39,016 bases of DNA from Hydrogenothermus sp964516095 (GTDB taxonomy: Bacteria > Aquificota > Aquificia > Aquificales > Hydrogenothermaceae). Below, piece after piece: positions 24,167 through 31,313 of the stretch (positions within the stretch are counted from its first letter, which is position 1; every line of letters starts with the position of its first letter). Position numbers and translations under genes: made by a program. The notes beneath the pieces are model-generated. The model did no database searches. It was not told where the DNA came from and saw only the letters and a program-made list of their open reading frames with translations. The DNA lies in assembly GCA_964516095.1 (NCBI GenBank), contig CAZEYS010000007.1, positions 1 through 39,016 of the forward strand. The letters are read 5' to 3'.

Positions 24167-24372
24167 AATAAGCTCATTCTTTGAACTGTGTAAATAAGCT
24201 CATCTACATTTTCAAATTTCATAGTGTAATTATCAAACTCAACAACATAGATATACTTGAAAAAGTCCTCATCGTACTCTTTTGAAACGTAAACAGTCAT
24301 GTTCTCATTAACATCAATTCCTACTCTCTGTTCAGGCACTAAATCCTCTAATTTTTGTCTGTCTAATTCCAT
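24160..24372 (-). CDS. Small hypothetical protein, 70 residues
   Basis: Acidic, soluble, with a mix of strand and helix segments (VGIDVNENMTVYVSKEYD, YIYVVEFDNYTMKFENVDEL). No Cys, no membrane segment, no motif I know. ATG at 24372 has AGGAG seven bases upstream, a good sign that it is expressed. It lies 72 bases after the end of the large c-di-GMP gene, on the same strand, and overlaps hisH tail to tail. The gap contains a short AACTTA/TAAGTT inverted repeat. Confidence 0.7.
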   Translation of the reverse strand: MELDRQKLEDLVPEQRVGIDVNENMTVYVSKEYDEDFFKYIYVVEFDNYTMKFENVDELIYTVQRMSLFQ

Positions 24373-24444
24373 ACTTTATTCTCCTAAATATTAGTTTATA
24401 ACTTAAATAATAAGTTAAAATATCATCTGTGTTTATGACTTTTT

Positions 24445-27400
24445 TTATATTTTAAAGTATTTTTTCTCTAACTCCTCTTCTGGTAAAGGTTTGGATAGTA
24501 AAAATCCCTGGACATAATCAACTCCCATATTTTTTAGAAGTTCAAGCTGAACAGTTGTTTCAACGCCTTCTGCTAAGGTCTTCATTTCAAGGGCTTTAGC
24601 AAGGTGTATTATTGTTTCTACAACAGCCTGTGATTTTTTATCATTTACCATTGCCCTTACAAAAGATATGTCTATTTTGAGTATGTCTGCATTTATATCT
24701 TTAAGATAAGATAAAGAAGAATAACCTGTCCCAAAATCATCTATTGCAACTTTTATATTTTTACACTTTTTAATTTCGTTAATAATATTAAGTGATTTTT
24801 CTACATCTTTCATGTATAGTCTTTCTGTTATTTCTATAACTAAAGGAGATGGTAAGTTTAGAGAGTATCTAAACACATCTTGCTCAAACTCTTCACTTTT
24901 GAACGTTTTGGCAGATATATTTACACTAATAGGGAGGTTCCACTTTTCAATATGCTTGGCTATTTCATGTAAAGACCATTTTTCAAACTCTCTTAGATGT
25001 ACTGAGTTTTCCAGATAATCTATAAAATCTTTTGGATAGTATACTCTGCCGTCTTCATCTTTTATCCTTACCAGTGCTTCAAGACCTGCAACACTTAAGT
25101 TTTCTGCGTGAAAGTAAGGTTGATAATGGAATATAAATAAATTTTTTCTGACGGCTTTCTCAACGAGTTCTCCTGCATATATAAACTTACTTACTTTGCT
25201 TTCAAGGTCTCTATTGAAAAATTTTATAACGTTGGCTCCTTCTTTTTTTGCCTCCTTTAAAGCTATTGAAGCATTTTCGTAAAGCGTGTAAAAATCTTTT
25301 CCATCATCAGAATATATGGAAATTCCTCCATTAATGAAAACTCTTATCTTATTACCGTTTACTTGAATTTCTTTTTCAAATAAGTCTTTTAACTTGTATT
25401 CTAAGATTATGGCATCACCTTTGTGTTTTAGATTTACAAAGAATATACCAAACTCATCTCCTCCTACTCTGGCGACAATATCTTCCTTCCTGAAACTGTA
25501 CTTAAGTATATTTGCAACTTCTCTGAGTATTTTGTCACCTGTATCTATACCATAAGTTTTATTTATGTAAGAAAAGTTACTAATATCAAATATAACAAGT
25601 GCACAGATTGAGTTTCTGAATGTATTTATAAAATCTTCTACTTTTACTCTAAAGCCGTTGTAATTATACAGGTTAGTTAATATATCAAAGTAACGTAATC
25701 TTTCATTTTCTTGAGACAGTGTTATTTCCTGAGTTATATCTCTACCGAGGGCAACAAATCTATATGAGCCATCAGGTAGCTTGACAGGAATTATTTTTTC
25801 TTCAAGATAAAATAGTTCCCCGTTTTTCTTTCTGTTAACAAATATAGCTTCAAACTCTTTTCCTGACAGTATAGTTTTCCATAAATGTTCATAAAATTCT
25901 TTTGGTTGATATCCAGATTTAAATATCTTTGGAGTTTTTCCTACTAACTCTTCTGGCTTGTATCCAGATATTTTGCTGACATATTTATTTACGTATAGTA
26001 TTCGACCTTTTTCATCTGTTATCAAAACCCATTCGTCAGATTTTTCAATTGCACTTTTTAAAAGAAGCCCGTTTTTTAAAGTTTCTATTTTTTCCAATGC
26101 GAAATTTATGTCTCTTTTAAGTTCTTCCAAAAGGTCTTTTACCTCATTTTCAAAAAAGTTAGGCTCAGACGCATATATATTTAAAAGAGCAACAACTTTT
26201 CCCTCTTTTTCTATTGGAATTGATGCAGATGAAAGGAGTTTTTCATTTTTCATTAAAATTTTAATGTTTTCATCTATACTTTCGCATTTATCAGTATCGG
26301 GATTTATAACTATACTGTCTGAAGTTAAAGCTTTTGAAGGCACACTCTTTTCCTTTGTTAAATCTATTCCTATTTTTATTCCTCTTTTGTTTAAATACTG
26401 TTGGTTTTTTCCACAGCTATACAATTTTTCTATCTTTTTAGTATGAGGATTTACAAGTCCAATCCAGGTGAATTTTATGTCAAACTCTTCTACTAATGTT
26501 TTACATATTGCTGTAAACAGTTCATCTTCAGTTAGTACTGTTGTGATTACTTTATTTATTTTCCTTAGTAGATTAAAAACCTTTTGATATCTGACTTCTT
26601 TTGTTATATCTATAAATATTCCAAGACCTGCATACTCATTTTCAAAAATTATTGTTTTAGTAAAACCTTTTACGTATCTTAGGCTTCCATTTTTTGCTCT
26701 AAATTTTAAAAATGGGTATGTTTTTATAAACTGCTCACCTCTTAAACGCCTTTTTATCGTCTCAACTATTTCTCTGGTATCTATATCTTCACCAAACAGT
26801 TTTAAAGGAGAAAAGTTTTTTAGTTCTTTCGATGAATAACCAAGTAATTTTTCTACCGTTTCACTTGCATAGACTATTTTATCTTTATATATTACGGTAC
26901 CTATATACTCATTTTCATAAACAGATTTAGCTATATCAAAAAATGTTTTGACTTTTAATAAATCTCCTGCTGAAAAGGAAAGTTTCAAGTTTTCTAAAAA
27001 CTCATTTTTATCTACAAAGCTGCATTCAAGTTCCTGCCAGACATCCTTGTATATTTCATAAACTGATGGTTTTACCATTAAAAAGTGATACATCTGAGAC
27101 TGGATTTCTTTTATAACTGGCAGGCTCTCATATTTTTCTTTTAGCTGTAGGTAGTTTCCTTTATAAAGTATTGCTAAATTGGCTTTTCCTTCTAATACAG
27201 ATTTATAAGCTTCTTCTTCGTTTATAGCGTATATTACTTTTGGTCTTAACAGGTCAAGTTCTGTTATAAAAAGTAAAACCACAAAGAAGTTTTCATAGTA
27301 AGGCAGGGATACTGTAATATTATCTTCTTTTTTAGAACCTATTAGAACAAATGTATGCCGATTTTTTTTGCAGACAGGGATATAACCTTTTTGATAAAAA

Positions 27401-27600
27401 CGGTAAGCGTTTATGGGACTGGCAAAGTATAAATCGATATCCTGTGATTTTGCAATTTCAAGTTCGTGAAGATAGTTTTCTGGTAATATGAGATTTACCT
27501 TTTCACCGGTTAGTCTTTCTAATTGTTCTTTGAGCTGTAAGAAATGACTTTGCTCTTTCTTATTTTCAGTAATATGAGAACAGAGTAAAAAATTAATCAC
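24445..27600 (-). CDS. Cyclic-di-GMP sensor-enzyme: PBP-like, PAS, GAF, PAS, GGDEF, EAL
   Basis: 1051 residues, GTG start overlapping the upstream gene by 4 bases (GTGA). Order: about 1-200 resembles a PhnD-type periplasmic-binding-protein fold (QLKEQLERLTGEKVNLILPE, DIDLYFASPINAYRF), but no signal peptide or membrane helix is visible; PAS about 225-335 (TVIYKDKIVYASETVEKLLGYS); GAF about 345-505; PAS about 515-625 (WVLITDEKGRILYVNKYVSK, ending ALGRDIT); GGDEF about 635-795 with GGDEF at 713-717 and RKED (704-707) five residues before it as an I-site; EAL about 805-1051 with EALVR (841-845), DDFGTGYSSLSYL, KIDISFV and EGVET. Both enzyme sites look intact, so it could make or break c-di-GMP. 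It would act in the cytoplasm. First gene of this operon is nuoG. Confidence 0.9.
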   Translation of the reverse strand: MINFLLCSHITENKKEQSHFLQLKEQLERLTGEKVNLILPENYLHELEIAKSQDIDLYFASPINAYRFYQKGYIPVCKKNRHTFVLIGSKKEDNITVSLPYYENFFVVLLFITELDLLRPKVIYAINEEEAYKSVLEGKANLAILYKGNYLQLKEKYESLPVIKEIQSQMYHFLMVKPSVYEIYKDVWQELECSFVDKNEFLENLKLSFSAGDLLKVKTFFDIAKSVYENEYIGTVIYKDKIVYASETVEKLLGYSSKELKNFSPLKLFGEDIDTREIVETIKRRLRGEQFIKTYPFLKFRAKNGSLRYVKGFTKTIIFENEYAGLGIFIDITKEVRYQKVFNLLRKINKVITTVLTEDELFTAICKTLVEEFDIKFTWIGLVNPHTKKIEKLYSCGKNQQYLNKRGIKIGIDLTKEKSVPSKALTSDSIVINPDTDKCESIDENIKILMKNEKLLSSASIPIEKEGKVVALLNIYASEPNFFENEVKDLLEELKRDINFALEKIETLKNGLLLKSAIEKSDEWVLITDEKGRILYVNKYVSKISGYKPEELVGKTPKIFKSGYQPKEFYEHLWKTILSGKEFEAIFVNRKKNGELFYLEEKIIPVKLPDGSYRFVALGRDITQEITLSQENERLRYFDILTNLYNYNGFRVKVEDFINTFRNSICALVIFDISNFSYINKTYGIDTGDKILREVANILKYSFRKEDIVARVGGDEFGIFFVNLKHKGDAIILEYKLKDLFEKEIQVNGNKIRVFINGGISIYSDDGKDFYTLYENASIALKEAKKEGANVIKFFNRDLESKVSKFIYAGELVEKAVRKNLFIFHYQPYFHAENLSVAGLEALVRIKDEDGRVYYPKDFIDYLENSVHLREFEKWSLHEIAKHIEKWNLPISVNISAKTFKSEEFEQDVFRYSLNLPSPLVIEITERLYMKDVEKSLNIINEIKKCKNIKVAIDDFGTGYSSLSYLKDINADILKIDISFVRAMVNDKKSQAVVETIIHLAKALEMKTLAEGVETTVQLELLKNMGVDYVQGFLLSKPLPEEELEKKYFKI

Positions 27601-27833
27601 AATTTACCCCTATTGGTAAATATTTTATACAACCACGAGGTTATTACAAAAACCAGCCAAAATATAACAATAAATATTATAGAAAATTTTAGCGTTATAA
27701 AAAATATCTTTAATACCATAAATATGGTGTATGGAACAGCAATAAGCAACATTACAAATAAAACCACCACTATAGAAAAAATTAAAAATGCTAAGACGTA
27801 GTTTTTTTCTTTTGGACTTGTTTTAACCTTCAT
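27597..27833 (-). CDS. Small membrane protein, two helices
   Basis: 78 residues with two or three hydrophobic stretches (VLAFLIFSIVVVLFVMLLIA and FFITLKFSIIFIVIFWLVFV) between a basic N-terminus and KIFTNRGKL. Unknown family. ATG at 27833 overlaps the argJ stop (ATGA) and its stop overlaps the start of the c-di-GMP gene (GTGA), so it is translated with both. Its place suggests, without proof, a membrane partner for the soluble sensor next to it. Confidence 0.75.
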   Translation of the reverse strand: MKVKTSPKEKNYVLAFLIFSIVVVLFVMLLIAVPYTIFMVLKIFFITLKFSIIFIVIFWLVFVITSWLYKIFTNRGKL

Positions 27834-28990
27834 GTTGTGTATTCTGCATTTATCTCAACGTATTTGTATGTTAAATCACAGGTGTAATAAGTCCACTGAC
27901 TATCCCCCCTTCCAAGGTATATATCTATTTTAACTTCTTTGTTGTTTTTTAAATATTCAACAGCCTTTTCTCTATCGAAATCCACTGGCTCTCCTGCATA
28001 TAAGAGAAAGTCCCCTATGTAAAGTTTTACTCTTGAAAAATCTATATCAAGGTGAAGTTGTCCAATTGCAGATAGTATTCTTCCCCAGTTAGGGTCATTA
28101 CCAAACATAGCAGTTTTTACAAGATTTGATGTGGCAACAGCTTCGCCGATTTTTTTGGCTTCTTGACTATCTTTAGCTTCATAGACATTTATCTGAATTA
28201 ATTTAGTTGCTCCTTCTCCATCTTTTACAATCATTTTGGCAAGTTCAGTTGCAACTTCTAACAATTTTTTTGCAAAAGCAGTTCTGTTATTTTCGTTTAT
28301 TTCAAGGTCTCCTTCACCAGTTGCAACTACTAAAAAGCTATCGTTAGTACTCTCACAGCCATCAACATCAATAGAGTTGAAACTTCTATCAGCTACAAGT
28401 TTAGTCATTCTATCTAAAAGTGACTTTTCTATTTTTACATCGGTGAATATATATGCCAGCATTGTGGCCATATTTGGATGTATCATACCTGCACCTTTTG
28501 CTATCCCTTTTATTTCAAATTTTTTCCCATCTATGTAGTCCTCTACAGAGTAAAACTTAGGAAATGAGTCTGTGGTCATTATTGCTCTTGCTGCAAGTTC
28601 TAAATCTAAATCCTGCATATTTTCACAGGCTTCTTTTATACCTTTTTCGACTTTATCCATAGGAAGCTGAACGCCTATCACTCCTGTTGAAAACACCATT
28701 ACTTCTTGAGGGTCGCAGTTGATGCAGTTAGCAACTAAATCTGCCATTTTTTCTGCATTTTTTAATCCTTGTTCTCCAGTTGCTGCATTGGCATTCCCGC
28801 TATTAACAACAAATGAAGATATTTTATCCTGCATTGAAGCAATCATTCTATCGTATATAACCGGTGCTGCTGCAAGTGAGTTTTGTGTTAAAACAACAGA
28901 GTAAACAGAGGGTTTAAACTTTAAAACCAGAATATCATAATCACCAGATGGTTTTATTCCTGCTCTGGCAATACCCATTTTTATATCCAT
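27830..28990 (-). CDS. argJ: Arginine biosynthesis bifunctional protein ArgJ
   Basis: 386 residues. Transfers the acetyl group from N-acetylornithine to glutamate and may also make N-acetylglutamate from acetyl-CoA. The self-cleavage site with the catalytic Thr is in KGAGMIHPNMATMLAYIFTD; also SGNANAATGEQG near the N-terminus, SFNSIDVDGCESTNDSFLV, and the end ends YKYVEINAEYTT. ATG at 28990 with GAGGT seven bases before it; a second in-frame ATG at 28978 is less well placed. It overlaps the nuoG end by ten bases, an unusual pairing of amino-acid and respiratory genes. Confidence 0.96.
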   Translation of the reverse strand: MDIKMGIARAGIKPSGDYDILVLKFKPSVYSVVLTQNSLAAAPVIYDRMIASMQDKISSFVVNSGNANAATGEQGLKNAEKMADLVANCINCDPQEVMVFSTGVIGVQLPMDKVEKGIKEACENMQDLDLELAARAIMTTDSFPKFYSVEDYIDGKKFEIKGIAKGAGMIHPNMATMLAYIFTDVKIEKSLLDRMTKLVADRSFNSIDVDGCESTNDSFLVVATGEGDLEINENNRTAFAKKLLEVATELAKMIVKDGEGATKLIQINVYEAKDSQEAKKIGEAVATSNLVKTAMFGNDPNWGRILSAIGQLHLDIDFSRVKLYIGDFLLYAGEPVDFDREKAVEYLKNNKEVKIDIYLGRGDSQWTYYTCDLTYKYVEINAEYTT

Positions 28991-30936
28991 AATTTTACCT
29001 CTTTTTTATTTTTCCAATTTGTTAAGTTTTTACTATGATTTGAGAAAAACGAAAAATCGTATAGGTTTATATCTTTTTTCTTAAAATATTGGAAGTTATA
29101 AAATTCTATAGGGTTATTATCAGCATTTACAACAGCATTTGGCGTATAAAGTGTCTTTTCTTCTATATTTTTAACTAAATCTTTCTCAAAAAATACAGGT
29201 TTTAATGCAGGTTTGATTTTCCGTAACCCAAAGAAGCCTTCAAAAGTTCCTTCTTCTTCCATCCAGAGAGTAGAACCTATGCTAATGTTAGCTTTTTGGG
29301 CTAATCCATCGTCAAAAGGAGATATCAGTATTAGATTTTCTAATTTTTCAAAAACCTGATTTATATACTGGTCTTCAAAATGTTCTAATATGTCCTCTCC
29401 AAAAAGTATCAAATTTTTTATTTTTCCATCTAATATATTTTCAGTTATATCAACAAGATAGTCTGTAATTTTTAATGTGTTTAGCATCCCTATTGCATTT
29501 GCCTCTGGAGGAATGATAAAGATATGAGAACCTTTTTGTTTTTTTATTTTTCCTAAAAGTTTTCCAAAGTTGTAAGCATCTTCTCCTTTTAATGTTGATG
29601 TACTGTATATAACAGATGTTTCATCATCGAATAAAGATAACTCAATATTTAAAATGTTTTCTAATTTTATCTGTTCTGGAAAGAATTTAGAGGAGTTTTT
29701 TAAATTTGTTCCTACATAAATAACCTGTTTTTTATCTGCGATTTTGTTTCCTTCTTTGTATTGCTCATTAAAAAAGTAAGATAAAACAGGTGTTACAGCA
29801 GATATGTCATCTCCAACAATAACAACTTTTTTGCTTTTATATATATCCAAAAATGTTGGGAGTTTGTAATCTTCTCCGGTCTCATTTTTAAAACCTGCAA
29901 TCGTAGGCATTAAAGTTAACGTAATAGTAGAAGAAACTTTTACTTTTGTTTTATCTCTCAATTTATTTATTTGCTCGAATGTTTCGATGGTGCTGTAGGG
30001 ACTTGCTATAACTGCTGTTTCTGTTGGATTTTTAGATATTATTGAAGCTACTTTATCAAAAGCCTGTGAATATGAAACAGGTTTTCCATTAATTTTTGCA
30101 CTTTTCAGTCTGTTTGTATTATAAGTATCATATCCAAGATAAGCACCAGCACAAACTTGAAAATCTGCAGTTGAGCGAATTCTATATATAGTTTTCTTTT
30201 TATCATCATAATCTATTGCTACAGGACAGTTCATACTACAAAATCCGCAATAACTAACTTTTTCTTTCAGCAGCCACGGACGAGCTTTATACTTGAAAGG
30301 CTTAAACAGGATGGCACCAACAGGACAGACATCAACGCAAAGACCACACATTTCACAACTACTTTCACTGTCCATAGGTTTTTCATTAGGAGATATGAGT
30401 ATTTCAAATCCTCTTTCTTCCTGAAAAAGAGTGTCACTTCCATTTATATTTTTGCATATACTTACACATCTCAAACAAAGAACACATCTATTTGACACAA
30501 ATTCTAAATAATCACTTTCCCAGTCTTCTTCTGGTCTGATTTTTTCAAGAGGAGAGATTGGAAGTACATTATGCTGAGGGCCATAATAGGTTCCCCAGTT
30601 CTGTAAGTCACATTCCCCTGCTTTATCACATACAGGACAGTCAAGAGGGTGTCTGGTAAAAAGCATCTCAAGTATAAACTTTCTATCATTAAATACCTGC
30701 TCATTTAGAGTTTCTATCTCCATTCCATCATAAACGTAAGTTCCACAGGCTATTATGCTTCTTTTTGCCTTTTTGTCCCAGACTAAACACATTCTACAAC
30801 CACCAAAAATAGGCAATTTTTCGTTATAACAAAACGTTGGAATAAGTTTATTTAGCCTTTTGGCAGCCTCTAAAACAGTTGTATTTTTTTCTACTTCAAT
30901 TTGTTGACCATCTATCGTAATTTTCACTTTTTCCAT
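28981..30936 (-). CDS. nuoG: NuoG-like NADH dehydrogenase/diaphorase iron-sulfur subunit
   Basis: 651 residues from the ATG at 30936, with GGAG seven bases before it; earlier ATGs at 30948 and 30981 are possible. Cluster ligands by residue: Cys36, 47, 50, 64 for a 2Fe-2S (N1b type); His96 with Cys100, 103, 109 (N5 type); Cys151, 154, 157, 161 and Cys194, 197, 200, 204, a full two-cluster ferredoxin-like domain; Cys230, 233, 237 and 262 (N7 type, 24 residues between the last two). The remaining part (about 270-651) is a cofactor-less molybdopterin-oxidoreductase-like fold. It would carry electrons in complex I or a related diaphorase. Formate dehydrogenase alpha is longer and needs a Mo-binding Cys/Sec not seen here. 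No other nuo genes are nearby. Confidence 0.82.
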   Translation of the reverse strand: MEKVKITIDGQQIEVEKNTTVLEAAKRLNKLIPTFCYNEKLPIFGGCRMCLVWDKKAKRSIIACGTYVYDGMEIETLNEQVFNDRKFILEMLFTRHPLDCPVCDKAGECDLQNWGTYYGPQHNVLPISPLEKIRPEEDWESDYLEFVSNRCVLCLRCVSICKNINGSDTLFQEERGFEILISPNEKPMDSESSCEMCGLCVDVCPVGAILFKPFKYKARPWLLKEKVSYCGFCSMNCPVAIDYDDKKKTIYRIRSTADFQVCAGAYLGYDTYNTNRLKSAKINGKPVSYSQAFDKVASIISKNPTETAVIASPYSTIETFEQINKLRDKTKVKVSSTITLTLMPTIAGFKNETGEDYKLPTFLDIYKSKKVVIVGDDISAVTPVLSYFFNEQYKEGNKIADKKQVIYVGTNLKNSSKFFPEQIKLENILNIELSLFDDETSVIYSTSTLKGEDAYNFGKLLGKIKKQKGSHIFIIPPEANAIGMLNTLKITDYLVDITENILDGKIKNLILFGEDILEHFEDQYINQVFEKLENLILISPFDDGLAQKANISIGSTLWMEEEGTFEGFFGLRKIKPALKPVFFEKDLVKNIEEKTLYTPNAVVNADNNPIEFYNFQYFKKKDINLYDFSFFSNHSKNLTNWKNKKEVKLWI

Positions 30937-30972
30937 TTTTATCTCCATAGGCCTTTTCAGTATTAGAAGAAA

Positions 30973-30978
30973 ATTATA
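30973..30978 (-). promoter_or_regulatory. Predicted -10 element of the nuoG operon
   Basis: A perfect TATAAT on the minus strand, 37 bases before the nuoG ATG. No good -35 is present at the right distance; an 11-bp tandem repeat stands there instead, as in activator-dependent promoters. Confidence 0.5.
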
Positions 30979-30995
30979 CAAATATTTCTTTTTTC

Positions 30996-31017
30996 TATGT
31001 GAAGTTTATGTGAAGTT
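30996..31017. promoter_or_regulatory. Perfect 11-bp tandem repeat between nuoG and feoA
   Basis: TATGTGAAGTT occurs twice head to tail with no gap. Direct repeats with an 11-bp period are the typical binding site of OmpR/PhoB-family response regulators. The repeat centre (about 31006) is about 30 bases from a TATAAT on each side, close to the place a class II activator would occupy for both divergent promoters. The regulator is not identified. Confidence 0.5.
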
Positions 31018-31032
31018 GACAGATATTTATTA

Positions 31033-31038
31033 TATAAT
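31033..31038 (+). promoter_or_regulatory. Predicted -10 element of feoAB
   Basis: A perfect TATAAT, 57 bases before the feoA ATG. A TTGACA stands at 31016-31021 but only 11 bases upstream, too close for a normal -35. The tandem repeat at 30996-31017 could recruit an activator instead. Confidence 0.45.
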
Positions 31039-31058
31039 TATTTATGCTAATAAAATAA

Positions 31059-31077
31059 ATTGAGATTTAATCTCAAT
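31059..31077. promoter_or_regulatory. Perfect 19-bp palindrome before feoA (possible iron-regulator operator)
   Basis: ATTGAGATTTAATCTCAAT is a perfect 9-1-9 inverted repeat; its core TGAGATT-T-AATCTCA has the 7-1-7 form of Fur-family boxes (Fur consensus TGATAAT-n-ATTATCA). It lies 18 bases before the feoA ATG and just after the likely transcription start, a good place for a repressor. An RNA hairpin is the alternative. Confidence 0.55.
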
Positions 31078-31094
31078 ATCAGAGAGGAGAAGAA

Positions 31095-31313
31095 ATGAGG
31101 TTAACAGAGCTAAAAGAAGGTGAAGAGGCTGTAGTCGAAAAACTTATAGATAAAAATAACACTTTCTTAAGAAGGATAGAAGCTATGGGACTTAAAAAAG
31201 GAGAAAAAATAAAGTTAGAAAAGATTATAGGTAGAAACTATGTAGTACTGTTAGAAGGCAGAAAACTTGCTATAGATAGGGAACTGGCAAGCCTCGTGGA
31301 GGTAAAAAAATGA
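31095..31313 (+). CDS. feoA: Ferrous iron transport protein A
   Basis: 72 residues, the normal length of FeoA. SH3-like fold: RLTELKEGEEAVVEKL, RRIEAMGLKKGEKIKLEKI, and NYVVLLEGRKLAIDRELASLV. It is a small cytoplasmic partner of FeoB needed for ferrous iron uptake. ATG at 31095 with GAGGAG seven bases before it; the end overlaps the feoB start by 4 bases (ATGA). Likely under iron control through the palindrome upstream. Confidence 0.95.
   Translation: MRLTELKEGEEAVVEKLIDKNNTFLRRIEAMGLKKGEKIKLEKIIGRNYVVLLEGRKLAIDRELASLVEVKK

Noticed and set aside
24400..24416. AACTTA/TAAGTT hairpin as terminator of the c-di-GMP operon
   Set aside because: Only six AT-rich pairs and no T-run; it may just lie in the promoter of the 70-residue gene.
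25958..26446. Long open frame on the plus strand opposite the c-di-GMP gene
   Set aside because: It is antisense to PAS/GAF coding sequence, has no ribosome site, and its peptide looks like reversed coding bias (many Ser and Phe).
31016..31038. TTGACA and TATAAT as a standard promoter for feoA
   Set aside because: The spacer is 11 bases, too short for sigma-70; the TATAAT may still work with an activator.
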